From contig NZVD01000057.1 of assembly GCA_002701385.1 (NCBI GenBank), positions 115,089 through 179,088 on the forward strand: DNA of 64,000 nucleotides, given 5' to 3'. Within the stretch, counting starts at the first letter, position 1. Every line of letters begins with the position of its first letter. Made by a program: the position numbers and the translations under genes. Shown here in pieces: positions 8,417 through 17,197 of this stretch. Under the pieces are notes generated by a model that was given only the letters and a program-made list of their open reading frames with translations, did not search any database and was not told where the DNA came from. Source of the DNA: Rhodopirellula sp. Its GTDB lineage: Bacteria; Planctomycetota; Planctomycetia; Pirellulales; Pirellulaceae.

Positions 8417-9526
8417 CTACAATTGAATTCCATATGCACTACCAGGAGAAATACCTCCTCGCAGTCGTTGCAATCGCGAAACCATTGCTGCCGGATCACG
8501 AGCTAATCTACGACCATCTTCCTCAAGAATTTGATTGCGGTAGACAAGTTCTGCCAAAGCGAAATCCGCCGTTAGCATTCCTTCAGAAGAGCCAATCTCC
8601 ATCAATGAATAAATCTGAGATGGTTTGGAGGTCCGGATTAGATTAGCAACTGCAGAAGTCACAAACATTACCTCCGCCAACGGGACTCGCCCATCACCAT
8701 CGGCCACAGGCAATAGGTGTTGAGCGACAACAGCACGCAGGACCATCGAAAGTTGTTGCCGAATCGCTAACTGTTCTTCGGCACTAAAAACACCAATCAT
8801 ACGATCAATCGCGCCAACACAATCTCCGGTATGGAGTGTCGAAAAGACCAGATGTCCTGTTTCAGCAGCGGTGATCGCAGCGCGAATGGTTTCCACGTCA
8901 CGCATTTCCCCAATAAGCATGACATCCGGATCTTCACGAAGCGCTGCGCGAATGGCTCCATCGAATGTTTGGACGTCAGAATATAACTCACGCTGATGAA
9001 TTAAAGACTTTTTGTTTGTGTGAACATACTCAATAGGATCTTCGACGGTGATGATGTGATCTGCACGAGTACGGTTAATCTTATCAATAATGCTGGCTAA
9101 TGTAGTTGATTTACCCGAGCCTGTTGGGCCTGTCACCAAAACCAGCCCATCTTTCATCTGGGTAAATCTATCAAGTTGAGGAGGTAGATTGAGCTCCTCT
9201 AGACTGCGGAATTCGTTATCCAAAAGACGAATCGCAAAACTAACATTACCGCGGTCTCGATAGACATTTACACGATATCTCTCATTACCATAAGCAATCG
9301 CAACATCCACCTGTTGGTGCTGACTAAACACCACCTGTTGATTTACATTCAGTACATCAAGAGCAACCTGTTCCAATTCAGCGGCAGTCGAGTAAAAATC
9401 ATCCTGACGTACTAAACGACCATCTTCACGAAAGAACGGATGCTCATCTGAGCTCAAGTGAAGATCAGATGCACCCTTTTCCAACATACGTTGGAGCAAC
9501 TGTTCGAAATGTGCCTTGTTAAACAA
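8417..9526 (-). CDS. PilT/PilU-type retraction ATPase
   Basis: The 369-residue product has the PilT layout: ASDLHL near residue 19, Walker A GPTGSGKS at 133-140, 'REDPDVMLIGEMRD' at 197-210 and the His box 'GHLVFSTLHT'. The C-terminal 'NLIRTSKPSQIYSLMEIG' stretch matches the helix that follows the AIRNLIRE motif of retraction ATPases. It lacks the zinc site of GspE, so a retraction role fits better than assembly. The start is TTG at 9526 with TAGGA at good spacing; the upstream gene stops 22 bases before. Presence of a PilT argues that the machine makes retractable pili rather than acting purely as a type II secretion system. Confidence 0.9.
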   Translation of the reverse strand: MFNKAHFEQLLQRMLEKGASDLHLSSDEHPFFREDGRLVRQDDFYSTAAELEQVALDVLNVNQQVVFSQHQQVDVAIAYGNERYRVNVYRDRGNVSFAIRLLDNEFRSLEELNLPPQLDRFTQMKDGLVLVTGPTGSGKSTTLASIIDKINRTRADHIITVEDPIEYVHTNKKSLIHQRELYSDVQTFDGAIRAALREDPDVMLIGEMRDVETIRAAITAAETGHLVFSTLHTGDCVGAIDRMIGVFSAEEQLAIRQQLSMVLRAVVAQHLLPVADGDGRVPLAEVMFVTSAVANLIRTSKPSQIYSLMEIGSSEGMLTADFALAELVYRNQILEEDGRRLARDPAAMVSRLQRLRGGISPGSAYGIQL

Positions 9527-9548
9527 CGTAGAAGATCCTATCGCTACA

Positions 9549-10340
9549 CTAATAAACCAACATCATCGTGAATACGATCTGAGGTGAATCATCATTGTTA
9601 GTTTTTGACTTATTAATACTTGTATCCAGTATAAACACGTCCTGTTCCAAGGCTTCGAGCTGTTTCAAAAACACATAAAACAGCAATGGACTACCGGTAA
9701 ATTTATATTTTCGACAAGTAAATAATTCCGAAGACAGGATCTCGGCGGCCTGCGCGTCCGTCACAATAGGCGAGCCGATTACTGCCCGTTTACCCTGAGG
9801 GATAGTCGAAATCCTGTTGTTTTCTCGATTTTTGAGACCCGTATCTGAAAAATCGGTCACCGGCGTCGTTTCTACCAATTCAATTCCCGTCCGCGCTGCC
9901 AGTTGACTAATGGAACTAAGAAGTTGGGCTTCTTCAGTACTGGTATCTGCCTTATCAATCAAGTTAGCCGTGAACGATACATACTTCTGCTGCTTGAAAT
10001 CCACCTCAGCACTGACTTCATCGGACTGTGATGTAACTGTATCTAGGTTCGTCTGAGTACCACCTAGCTGAATGGCCTTCATCGCCTCATCTCGGTCGTT
10101 TGCCGTGTCTGCTACCAATTCCTCTAGCTCTTGTTCTAGAGATTCCTTATGAGGCAGATAGGACTTGATAGATTCGTCTGCAAAAATAGCCGGGTCGCTA
10201 GGGTCAGAGACGACAATATTATTTACCAAATCAACAATAATCCCACCGGTGAACCGAACGTGATAATAACCAAAACAAATGACAATCCAAAGCAGCAAAA
10301 ACATCTTACGCTTTTCCCCTTTGGTCTTATTACTCAGCAT
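9549..10340 (-). CDS. PilO/GspM-like inner-membrane protein
   Basis: The 263-residue product has a short basic N-terminus, one membrane helix (MFLLLWIVICFGYYHV), a coiled-coil-prone segment (ESLEQELEELVADTANDRDE) and a C-terminal region of mixed alpha/beta character ('SSELFTCRKYKFTGSPLLFY'). This topology and its position after a GspL/PilM-N-like gene fit PilO/GspM, which pairs with PilN/GspL in the inner-membrane platform. No single motif proves it. The first 11 bases overlap the upstream gene. Confidence 0.65.
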   Translation of the reverse strand: MLSNKTKGEKRKMFLLLWIVICFGYYHVRFTGGIIVDLVNNIVVSDPSDPAIFADESIKSYLPHKESLEQELEELVADTANDRDEAMKAIQLGGTQTNLDTVTSQSDEVSAEVDFKQQKYVSFTANLIDKADTSTEEAQLLSSISQLAARTGIELVETTPVTDFSDTGLKNRENNRISTIPQGKRAVIGSPIVTDAQAAEILSSELFTCRKYKFTGSPLLFYVFLKQLEALEQDVFILDTSINKSKTNNDDSPQIVFTMMLVY

Positions 10341-11943
10341 CTTCTAATTCCTCCAGGTTCTCTGGGAGATCTTCAATTTGCGGATTGATACTGACTAGTA
10401 TTTCCGTTCCGTCCACTCCAACATCTCCCTGACCGCTACGAGTCGAAAGGACTTCCACTGTTAGATTCATCGCTGACAATTTCTCGCTCAACACTTCCAC
10501 AAAAGCACTGCCTTGCTGAGGCGTTATAGACCAAAGCGCTACTGCAAACGCATCGCCACTGGTGGATTTTAGTGAGTCAATGACAACGCCTTCACTAATC
10601 GACTCCATCAACGTTTCTATTAGTTTGATTTGGAATCCCGATCGATTCTTTAGATTGTCAATTAAATTAATGCCTTCATCGGCGTTGGCAATGAGCTCTT
10701 GATTTGCCTTAATGCCATCCTCCAACATTCCAACTCTGCCAAGGAATTCCGATGCTTCGGACCACCTGTCTTCCCATTCAATGTGCTCAAGACGTTTAGT
10801 TTCTAAGTCATCCATCAATGGCTGAATTTCTCGTCTGATATGGTTTTCAGCCCAGAAAACAACACCAGCAGCAAGCAAGGCTGCGTAAACCCATGGCATA
10901 AACGGCTGGTCTCGCAAGGGCTTCGGTGGATTCTTTAGAGGGAAAACCACATGCCTCATCGAGTTAATTGCGTTAACGGTTGAGATACCCAGAATCTGTC
11001 CCACCTCATTGGGATCATCAAGAAGTTGACTATCTTTATTCGTATGTTCACCCGTCGCTAAAACTAAGTCTCGCAATTCATCTGTCGTAGCCCAAATGTG
11101 TTTCTGAGAACTACCAACGCGGGAAAGAAGATTACTTAATTGCTCAACCTCCATTGGTTTACCACCAAAGGGGATCGATTCGACTGAGCCGGAACCATCT
11201 AAAGCAACAATGTTTATTCCGTGATCGTAGATTTCAACCAAATTGCCGTTCGTGAATTGTTTTCCAAAATAATGCCGGGCGGTTCCGGCAAACGGAACAA
11301 TCGCAGTTAAACGAAAACCAACCTGCTTAAGTGCAGCAAGCCAGCGATCACGGACTTCCTGATACATGAAGCCAACTTCAGTACCAGCCGGCATTCCATA
11401 GTTCGCTTTCAGTTCCGGGCCAATACCGGCTAAGGGGGAGGAGCTCAATGGAGGCTGATTGATTCGTCGTTGGACATCAATCGATTTATCGACCTCCTCC
11501 TGAGTCGTAAACCCTTTCGAGACGGCCAGAGCTCCCAGGTGTTGATAATTTCCTGCTGAGCGATCCTTGCGGGATTCTCTTTGTTCTGCGAGTAGCTGCT
11601 TTAACTGAGCGTGAGTAATCAGCGAACGCCCGACAAGCACTTCACCAATCATTGTGTCGTTCTGAGGCATTTTAGACATCAACTCGAATTGAACAAGTTG
11701 ATTACGCTCATCAAAACCTAAGTTGTCTGCTGCTCCGGGTGGGAATTCGACGGAGCCAGCAACCGCTTCTCTTGTGACAACCACGACATCCCGAACCCCT
11801 TTGAAAGAAGCTTTGAACTCTTTCAAGGCAGCGGCGAATTCGACTTCCGACGCCACAACAACCGCTGCCGATTTTCCGGTAGCATCTACCTTGGTCGCCT
11901 TAAAAGTAAAACCATCATCGATTATGACTAGGTAGCTATTCAA
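10330..11943 (-). CDS. GspL/PilM-PilN-like protein with MshEN-like insertion
   Basis: A 537-residue bitopic protein. The N-terminal half (1-~330) is cytoplasmic and has the look of an actin-like PilM/GspL domain; a membrane helix follows at about 349-366 (WVYAALLAAGVVFWAE); the rest is a coiled coil plus a PilN-like beta domain with 'AMNLTVEVLSTRSGQG'. Within the cytoplasmic part, residues about 98-160 carry two short helical repeats ('IGEVLVGRSLITHAQLKQLL' and 'LGALAVSKGFTTQEEVDKS') of the kind found at the N-terminus of GspE/PilB ATPases. The start is TTG with GGAAAG upstream and no ATG nearby. It would connect the ATPase to the periplasmic PilO/PilP proteins. Confidence 0.7.
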   Translation of the reverse strand: MNSYLVIIDDGFTFKATKVDATGKSAAVVVASEVEFAAALKEFKASFKGVRDVVVVTREAVAGSVEFPPGAADNLGFDERNQLVQFELMSKMPQNDTMIGEVLVGRSLITHAQLKQLLAEQRESRKDRSAGNYQHLGALAVSKGFTTQEEVDKSIDVQRRINQPPLSSSPLAGIGPELKANYGMPAGTEVGFMYQEVRDRWLAALKQVGFRLTAIVPFAGTARHYFGKQFTNGNLVEIYDHGINIVALDGSGSVESIPFGGKPMEVEQLSNLLSRVGSSQKHIWATTDELRDLVLATGEHTNKDSQLLDDPNEVGQILGISTVNAINSMRHVVFPLKNPPKPLRDQPFMPWVYAALLAAGVVFWAENHIRREIQPLMDDLETKRLEHIEWEDRWSEASEFLGRVGMLEDGIKANQELIANADEGINLIDNLKNRSGFQIKLIETLMESISEGVVIDSLKSTSGDAFAVALWSITPQQGSAFVEVLSEKLSAMNLTVEVLSTRSGQGDVGVDGTEILVSINPQIEDLPENLEELEDAE

Positions 11944-11961
11944 TTTTAACTCTTTCCTTTG

Positions 11962-13497
11962 CTAGGGCTGCGGCTGCACTGTTGAGGATAGACTTATTTG
12001 CAGGACATTTGTCTGACCGGGCAGAATATTGATATGTTTTGCCCGAATTAAAACATTGTTTGCATCAGTTGGATCAAAAAGAATCTGTATATTTGCAAAG
12101 TCACGATTGTTCGTCATCGCTGTCGTGGCTGCGGCCGCATCGAGTTTGATTGTGTTGTCACTTGCAACATATTCAAGTGGATCAGAATCATACTCTCCAA
12201 CTCCAACGCCTCCATCGCGAAACTTAGTGTTAAGTTCACTTATTTTCGTAGACAATGGTAAGAGGTCGTACGCATCATTGATGTAGGTTACAGAATTGCT
12301 TAGATCATCAGGGTCAGGCAATGTCACCTGCAATTTGTATTTGATTAATCTTGAATCGGGAGCAAACAATAAGCGTTGAATTTCTGGCTGCGTAGAATTT
12401 TCATCTCCCGCCTGAACTTCATCCGCTAATGCCAAAGGGGTAGTCCGGGAATTACTTTCTCTATTTAAAAGCAAAACATGTGTGCCTGCAGGAATTCGTA
12501 GCCCGGCCGGAAAAGCAATCCGAGAAAAACCATTGCTTGGGGAAGAACCAAAATTCAAGCTGGGAATACTTCTCCACTTATTAATCTTGGCGTTATAGAC
12601 AAGCAGCAATGCTCTTAAGTCCGAACAATCACGCTCAACCTCAAAGACATCATTCTGCAGTTCAACATGAACATCTGTACTGTCAACCGACCAATCATCC
12701 GCATGAATCGTGGCAAGAACTAAGTCCTCGTCATAATCGGTACCACCTTGCTCACCATTCTTTCCATAACTGGAGATAATTAAGGATGTTTCGACGTTAT
12801 CTGGAAAAGCCCACTCCCAACCATGTGTCAACTCATCATCACCAAACGCATTCGAAGCAGGAATAGTATAGCTTTCTCGTTTGGTGTAGCTATTCGCAGG
12901 AGATACATTTCCCCAACCATCATCAAATCGAGGTTTCCCTAAACCTTCATAAATATTTTTGCCCGGTTTTAAGGAAAGATACCCGCCCATATAAAAATTA
13001 CGAGGCGTACCCTCATTTGTTTGCAATGCTAGTCCGCGGTAACCTTTCCTAAGATTTAGCGAAGTGCTGACAGGAGAAGGAAAACCGAGGAGAAGAGCGA
13101 ACTCATCGCCACTACCATTTTCGTAATAATCAACACCTGGGGTCGGATCAAATCGTGGCGCGATACTTTGATTTTCTGGAAAGACGTCATCAGGGTCTCC
13201 ATCTTTCACCCCGAAGGCTAATTCCGTCATGTTATCGGGCAAGTCACCCATATCAGCAACGAATCCAGAAACAACTTCCTGCCCATCAACACGGTCAATA
13301 ATTGCTTTTTTTAACCCTACTGCCTGATTATTAGCACGCTCATATCGATACTGATCCTGACTGGAATCCATCGTATTAGTCAAAGAGACCGCACTAAAAG
13401 CCAGCACCGACATGATGAAAACCACCAGTAGTAATTCCAGCAAGGTAAACCCGCTTGTTTTGCTAATACCGTATTGAAACTTTGGACTTCGGTACAT
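11962..13497 (-). CDS. prepilin/pseudopilin-like protein (large, 511 aa)
   Basis: A type III signal peptide is clear: 'KTSGFTLLELLLVVFIM', with prepilin peptidase cleavage expected between Gly and Phe and the conserved Glu at mature position 5. The hydrophobic N-terminal helix is followed by about 480 residues, far more than a normal pilin (~150), so the globular head is large and probably surface-exposed. It may be a minor, tip or adhesive subunit. It lies 10 bases after the previous prepilin gene and 18 bases before the GspL-like gene. No prepilin peptidase gene is in this window. Confidence 0.85.
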   Translation of the reverse strand: MYRSPKFQYGISKTSGFTLLELLLVVFIMSVLAFSAVSLTNTMDSSQDQYRYERANNQAVGLKKAIIDRVDGQEVVSGFVADMGDLPDNMTELAFGVKDGDPDDVFPENQSIAPRFDPTPGVDYYENGSGDEFALLLGFPSPVSTSLNLRKGYRGLALQTNEGTPRNFYMGGYLSLKPGKNIYEGLGKPRFDDGWGNVSPANSYTKRESYTIPASNAFGDDELTHGWEWAFPDNVETSLIISSYGKNGEQGGTDYDEDLVLATIHADDWSVDSTDVHVELQNDVFEVERDCSDLRALLLVYNAKINKWRSIPSLNFGSSPSNGFSRIAFPAGLRIPAGTHVLLLNRESNSRTTPLALADEVQAGDENSTQPEIQRLLFAPDSRLIKYKLQVTLPDPDDLSNSVTYINDAYDLLPLSTKISELNTKFRDGGVGVGEYDSDPLEYVASDNTIKLDAAAATTAMTNNRDFANIQILFDPTDANNVLIRAKHINILPGQTNVLQISLSSTVQPQP

Positions 13498-13507
13498 TCG
13501 TAAAATT

Positions 13508-14323
13508 CTATTCGACTAAATAAACAAGTTGATCATCGGACGAAGCGTTACCACCCTGGTAGGCACGGTCAGCTCCCATCCCGACGATCCAAACAGCTGA
13601 ATCGGTTGGAAAATACATGTAGGGTCTTCCAAAATTTGGAAAAGCGGTTCCATGTAAACTCGTAACAACGTCCTTCTCACCAAATTTCCGTACTGGAAAA
13701 TTATCCGTTTCACCTATGAATGGATCACAAAGCAAGACTAAATCCGTCACTAGCGGGGTCCCCTCACCATTCCAACTGGAATTTGGCCAGCTATTCGGTG
13801 TATGAGCATCTGCCACCGGATCATATTCTTCGGCGTCACCTACGATAAGGCTGACAACTCCATCCTTTATATAGGGGCCTCGCCAGCCACGACCTGTCTG
13901 GATACTGAACGATTCCAACGCATGTCCTGTCGATTTCAAAGGGCTGTCACTAAGTACTAATTGATAGAAATTGGCTGGGTGATTGAACCATTTGGTCCGT
14001 TCTGCGGAATTTTTATCTGACAAAAATGCTGGCCAGTGATCAGCATTGCCAGGATCAATCTCGCCCCCAGGGACTAGAGCAAACGGACCTTGCTTCGGAT
14101 AATAGCCAGTATCGCGTCGAAATTGTTTTATCGCTTCGGAAACAGTGCTTACTTCCGCGTTCGAAAGATCTTCAGCGACCTTCGAACGAATACCTGTCAT
14201 TGAATAAACAATTGCACCACCAACAATCGCCAGAAGAGAAACCACCATTAAAACCTCAAGCAAGGTAAAACCATGGCTTAACCTACAATAAAGTCGGGGG
14301 TTATAGCGGTGTCTAAACTGCAT
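13508..14323 (-). CDS. GspG-like prepilin (271 aa)
   Basis: The prepilin signal 'LSHGFTLLEVLMVVSLLA' is followed by a helix and 'TVSEAIKQFRRDTGYYPKQG', which matches the GspG/major pseudopilin pattern in which a long helix leads to the segment 'YxxDxGxYP'. The 271-residue length exceeds the usual ~140, with a larger head domain. The first 26 residues of the mature region closely resemble those of the upstream prepilin (14445-15365), so the two are paralogues. It is probably a pseudopilin or minor pilin of the same machine. Confidence 0.85.
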   Translation of the reverse strand: MQFRHRYNPRLYCRLSHGFTLLEVLMVVSLLAIVGGAIVYSMTGIRSKVAEDLSNAEVSTVSEAIKQFRRDTGYYPKQGPFALVPGGEIDPGNADHWPAFLSDKNSAERTKWFNHPANFYQLVLSDSPLKSTGHALESFSIQTGRGWRGPYIKDGVVSLIVGDAEEYDPVADAHTPNSWPNSSWNGEGTPLVTDLVLLCDPFIGETDNFPVRKFGEKDVVTSLHGTAFPNFGRPYMYFPTDSAVWIVGMGADRAYQGGNASSDDQLVYLVE

Positions 14324-14383
14324 GCTAAATCTTACATCCTAAAAAGCAGTAATTGCAATTAAATTGCATTTAAACGGAAGAAA

Positions 14384-14420
14384 GCGTGCGCCCGACATAA
14401 AGCCGAACGCACACTCACGC
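14384..14420 (-). terminator. imperfect hairpin after the first prepilin gene
   Basis: GTGCG (14386-14390) pairs with CGCAC (14408-14412), extended outwards by GCGTG/CACGC, and a T-rich stretch follows on the minus strand. It lies between the first prepilin gene and the rest of the cluster. It could act as a partial terminator or processing site that makes the first prepilin transcript more abundant; the stem is imperfect. Confidence 0.35.
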
Positions 14421-14444
14421 CGTATATGCTCTACCAAATACTGA

Positions 14445-15365
14445 CTATGGTTTTTGGCCAGTAGCTTCTGCAAATTCTTCGTCAAGGAAATCGCCACGTG
14501 AGTCGACAACAGCGACTAACTTAGCAGGACTACTTGCTACATCAATCAAAGCAATGTAGTGGCAATATTCGTTCTTAGCTACGTTACCGTAGTAAGGTGC
14601 GTGCAGTAGATTAGTAAATACGCCTTCACCAACTAGGTTAGAAGCATTACCCAATCCCATACCAACTAAGATCTGGTTAGCCTGACCACCAACTTTGATA
14701 ACATCATAACCACCAGCGGTAGTACCATCAGCTTTAGCTGCTCCCCAATACATCAGTTTTGGGGTCGGGGTTGTACTAGCAGCCAAGTTGAGATAATAAC
14801 CACGACCACGATTTCTTCCAGAACCTGGACGAGGTGCCTCAAACGCATGCTGTGGAATAGAAATTGCTGAAAGGGCACCTACATCAGTAGCATCGCTGCC
14901 ATCTGCTGCTTTAATGTCGAGGGTAGCTACAGTTTCATCATTACCTTTAAGATCCATAAACCGAAGTTTTGAAATACCAGCAGCTACCAAAGCGTTTATA
15001 TGGTTAGCAGAAGCTGTCTGCAGGCCAAACTTATCAGTGAGCTTTGGTGACATAAGATTTCCAGCCATTGCTTCACCCGATACGGCATCTGCACTACTGT
15101 CCAATTCAGCGGCCTGATATTGTGGAGAAGTTGGAGTAGCAGCCATTAAGCTCTCCAAATTGTTTGGTAAACCACCTTCTGTTGAATCATATACCAAAAA
15201 GGCTTCCGTTATTGCAGCAATCGCGTGAGTAGCAGTACCTTTAGCAGCCTTATCTTCAAGACCACCATAACTGGTGATGATTGCACCACCGACAATTGCT
15301 AACATGGCAACTACCATGAGAACTTCAAGCAGCGTAAAACCTGCTTTTCTTAGAGAGCATTTCAT
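14445..15365 (-). CDS. type IV prepilin, probably the major subunit
   Basis: The 306-residue product begins MKCSLRKAGFTLLEVLMVV: a short basic leader, cleavage expected at Gly-Phe, and Glu at mature position 5. The start at 15365 is decided by AGGAG seven bases upstream. The body is Ala/Thr/Gly-rich, as expected for an abundant secreted subunit, and lies in first position with a long leader and its own downstream hairpin, which together suggest the major pilin. At about 300 residues it is roughly twice the size of classical pilins. The gap upstream contains two perfect inverted repeats and a weak sigma-54-like site. Confidence 0.88.
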   Translation of the reverse strand: MKCSLRKAGFTLLEVLMVVAMLAIVGGAIITSYGGLEDKAAKGTATHAIAAITEAFLVYDSTEGGLPNNLESLMAATPTSPQYQAAELDSSADAVSGEAMAGNLMSPKLTDKFGLQTASANHINALVAAGISKLRFMDLKGNDETVATLDIKAADGSDATDVGALSAISIPQHAFEAPRPGSGRNRGRGYYLNLAASTTPTPKLMYWGAAKADGTTAGGYDVIKVGGQANQILVGMGLGNASNLVGEGVFTNLLHAPYYGNVAKNEYCHYIALIDVASSPAKLVAVVDSRGDFLDEEFAEATGQKP

Positions 15366-15490
15366 TTTGAAACTCCTATAAAATATAAACATCTATGCTC
15401 ACGATACCCGCCGAGGTTAATAGTGAGGTCATTCTTATACCTAGCCAAAGGTTTGCCTTTTCGGAGATTTATTCTCACAAACCGATGTCG

Positions 15491-15515
15491 CTTATTGAAA
15501 CTAAGTTTCAATAAG
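15491..15515. promoter_or_regulatory. perfect 12-bp inverted repeat, possible operator
   Basis: CTTATTGAAACT, one central base, then its exact reverse complement. The near absence of a loop makes an RNA hairpin unlikely, so a dimeric DNA-binding protein site is more plausible. It lies about 125 bases upstream of the prepilin start. Confidence 0.5.
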
Positions 15516-15577
15516 AACAATTTAATATCATAATCTGTCATTTGAAATAGGCTAAAAGACTTTTTTATATGAAATCA

Positions 15578-15593
15578 TGCAAAAAATGCCCCT
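15578..15593 (-). promoter_or_regulatory. weak sigma-54-like promoter candidate for the prepilin gene
   Basis: On the minus strand the sequence reads AGGGGCATTTTTTGCA. GG and GC are separated by exactly 10 bases and the -12 box TTGCA is complete, but the -24 box matches the consensus TGGCAC poorly. Pilin genes in several bacteria are sigma-54-dependent, which is the only reason to list it. Confidence 0.25.
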
Positions 15594-15598
15594 TTTAT

Positions 15599-15613
15599 TG
15601 AGACGATGTCTCA
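15599..15613. promoter_or_regulatory. perfect 6-bp inverted repeat (TGAGAC-GAT-GTCTCA)
   Basis: Short dyad between the prepilin and PQQ-like genes, just upstream of the weak sigma-54-like site when read on the minus strand. It could be a regulator site; it is short enough to occur by chance. Confidence 0.3.
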
Positions 15614-15789
15614 TTTAATTGGTTCTCTAAGCTGAATCCTGTCATTGTTTCGTGTTAGATTGTGGTGACAAACATCGTTCCTGCAGCTGAATTAACCATT
15701 TATTCGCCTTACAAATCATCATTGAGGACTTTCGCATCACGTAACGTAATAGCTCAAAAGATTTCAAACTAAACGGTATTCCCTGCACT

Positions 15790-17157
15790 ATGAAGACGAT
15801 TCAAACATTTTTCCTAGCGTTTAGTATTTACGCCTATTTTCTTTGCTCATGCACCCGGGGTGAGGACTGGACACAATGGCTTGGGAACGCTCGTGATGGA
15901 GTTTGGCGGGAGTCAAACATCCTGACTACCTTTCCGGAAAATGGTCCTAAGCTACTTTGGAAGTCGTCAATCGGTAGCGGATACTCAGGACCGTCAGTCT
16001 CCAAAGGTAAAGTCTATGTCATGGATCGCATTGAAAGTGCTGACCCTAAAACTGCCAAAGACCTACATGATGGAAACCCGCCGAAAAACTACAACTTTGT
16101 TCGCAAGCTCATTCCAGGCAAGGAACGCATGCTCTGTCTGGATGAAAAGACGGGCGACATTCTTTGGTCTCACGAATGGGACTGTCCTTATACATCGGTC
16201 GCAGCCTATGCCATCGGACCGCGGGTAACTCCAACCGTGGATGGGAGCCGAGTTTACGCCTTAGGCGCTGAAGGCCATTTCTATTGCTTTGACAGCCAGA
16301 ACGGAAAAGTCATTTGGTCCCGAGACTTTAAAGAAGACTATGATTTAGTGATCCCCGAGTGGGGAACGGCAGCTCATCCGCTAGTAGATGGTGACAACAT
16401 CATTAGTATTGTTGGCGGACAGAATACAACCGTCGTTGCCTTCAACAAATTCACCGGCAAAGAAGTTTGGCGTGCCCTATCATCCAAGCAACCAGGCTAT
16501 TGCCCACCAATCATCTATACCATCAATGGCGTCCGGCAACTCATCATCTGGCATGGTGAAGGACTTGAATCGGTCGATCCTAAAACCGGCGAGTTGTTTT
16601 GGTCCGTCCCGGTGATTCCGACTTACGGCATGTCCATCGGACATCCAGTACTACATGGGAATAAGCTTTACATGATGGCCTGGGCACGTGTATCCGCATG
16701 CGTCGAAGTTGCTGATTCCGGAAAAGCAGCCAAATTGGCCTGGGAAGGTGATACCAATATTGGTATCGGCGGAGTGTTTTGCACAGCCGTTATTCAAGAC
16801 GGTTTCATTTATGCCTGTGGTATCAGCGGGCGATATACCTGTGCCAAACTAGAGAACGGCTCAAAACTCTGGACCACTTACAAACCCGCAACCGGTGCTC
16901 GTCCCGGAGCCTGGGGCAATGTCTTCACCATTAAGCACGAAGATCGGTATTTCCTCGCCAATGACTTAGGCGAGTTGATCATCGCCAATCTCAGTCCAGA
17001 AGGATATGACGAAGTCAGCCGTACCAAATTAATCGAGCCTACTCATTGGGTTGCCGGACGCACGCTAGTCTGGTCGCACCCGGCATTTGCGAATCGCTGT
17101 ATCTATCTTCGCAACGACAAAGAAATCCGCTGTTACTATCTGGGCGAAGATCAATAA
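15790..17157 (+). CDS. exported PQQ-like beta-propeller repeat protein
   Basis: The 455-residue product has an N-terminal hydrophobic signal segment followed by a propeller built from repeats such as 'MLCLDEKTGDILWSHEWD', 'FYCFDSQNGKVIWSRDF' and 'ESVDPKTGELFWSVPV', the pattern of the PQQ-like (PF13360) domain. The opening 'DWTQWLGNARDGVWRE' is typical of planctomycete members of this family. A Cys at 'FLCSCT' is not a clean lipobox. True quinoprotein dehydrogenases have extra active-site features that I do not see, so a scaffold or binding role outside the cytoplasm is more likely than catalysis. It stands alone, divergent from the pilin cluster. Confidence 0.85.
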   Translation: MKTIQTFFLAFSIYAYFLCSCTRGEDWTQWLGNARDGVWRESNILTTFPENGPKLLWKSSIGSGYSGPSVSKGKVYVMDRIESADPKTAKDLHDGNPPKNYNFVRKLIPGKERMLCLDEKTGDILWSHEWDCPYTSVAAYAIGPRVTPTVDGSRVYALGAEGHFYCFDSQNGKVIWSRDFKEDYDLVIPEWGTAAHPLVDGDNIISIVGGQNTTVVAFNKFTGKEVWRALSSKQPGYCPPIIYTINGVRQLIIWHGEGLESVDPKTGELFWSVPVIPTYGMSIGHPVLHGNKLYMMAWARVSACVEVADSGKAAKLAWEGDTNIGIGGVFCTAVIQDGFIYACGISGRYTCAKLENGSKLWTTYKPATGARPGAWGNVFTIKHEDRYFLANDLGELIIANLSPEGYDEVSRTKLIEPTHWVAGRTLVWSHPAFANRCIYLRNDKEIRCYYLGEDQ

Positions 17158-17197
17158 AGCAGTCAGAGTAGTCCGTCAGCATTTATGAGATCTATGG

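Larger units (their letters stand above)
15366..15789. other. divergent intergenic region upstream of the major prepilin gene
   Basis: A 424-base non-coding stretch between the divergent prepilin and PQQ-like genes. It holds a perfect 25-base palindrome-like repeat (15491-15515), a second inverted repeat (15599-15613) and a possible sigma-54 site (15578-15593). No open frame with a ribosome binding site was found. Confidence 0.7.

Noticed and set aside
8341-8646. 101-residue plus-strand frame
   Set aside because: Antisense to the junction of the PilT-like and GspE-like genes, both of which are certain.
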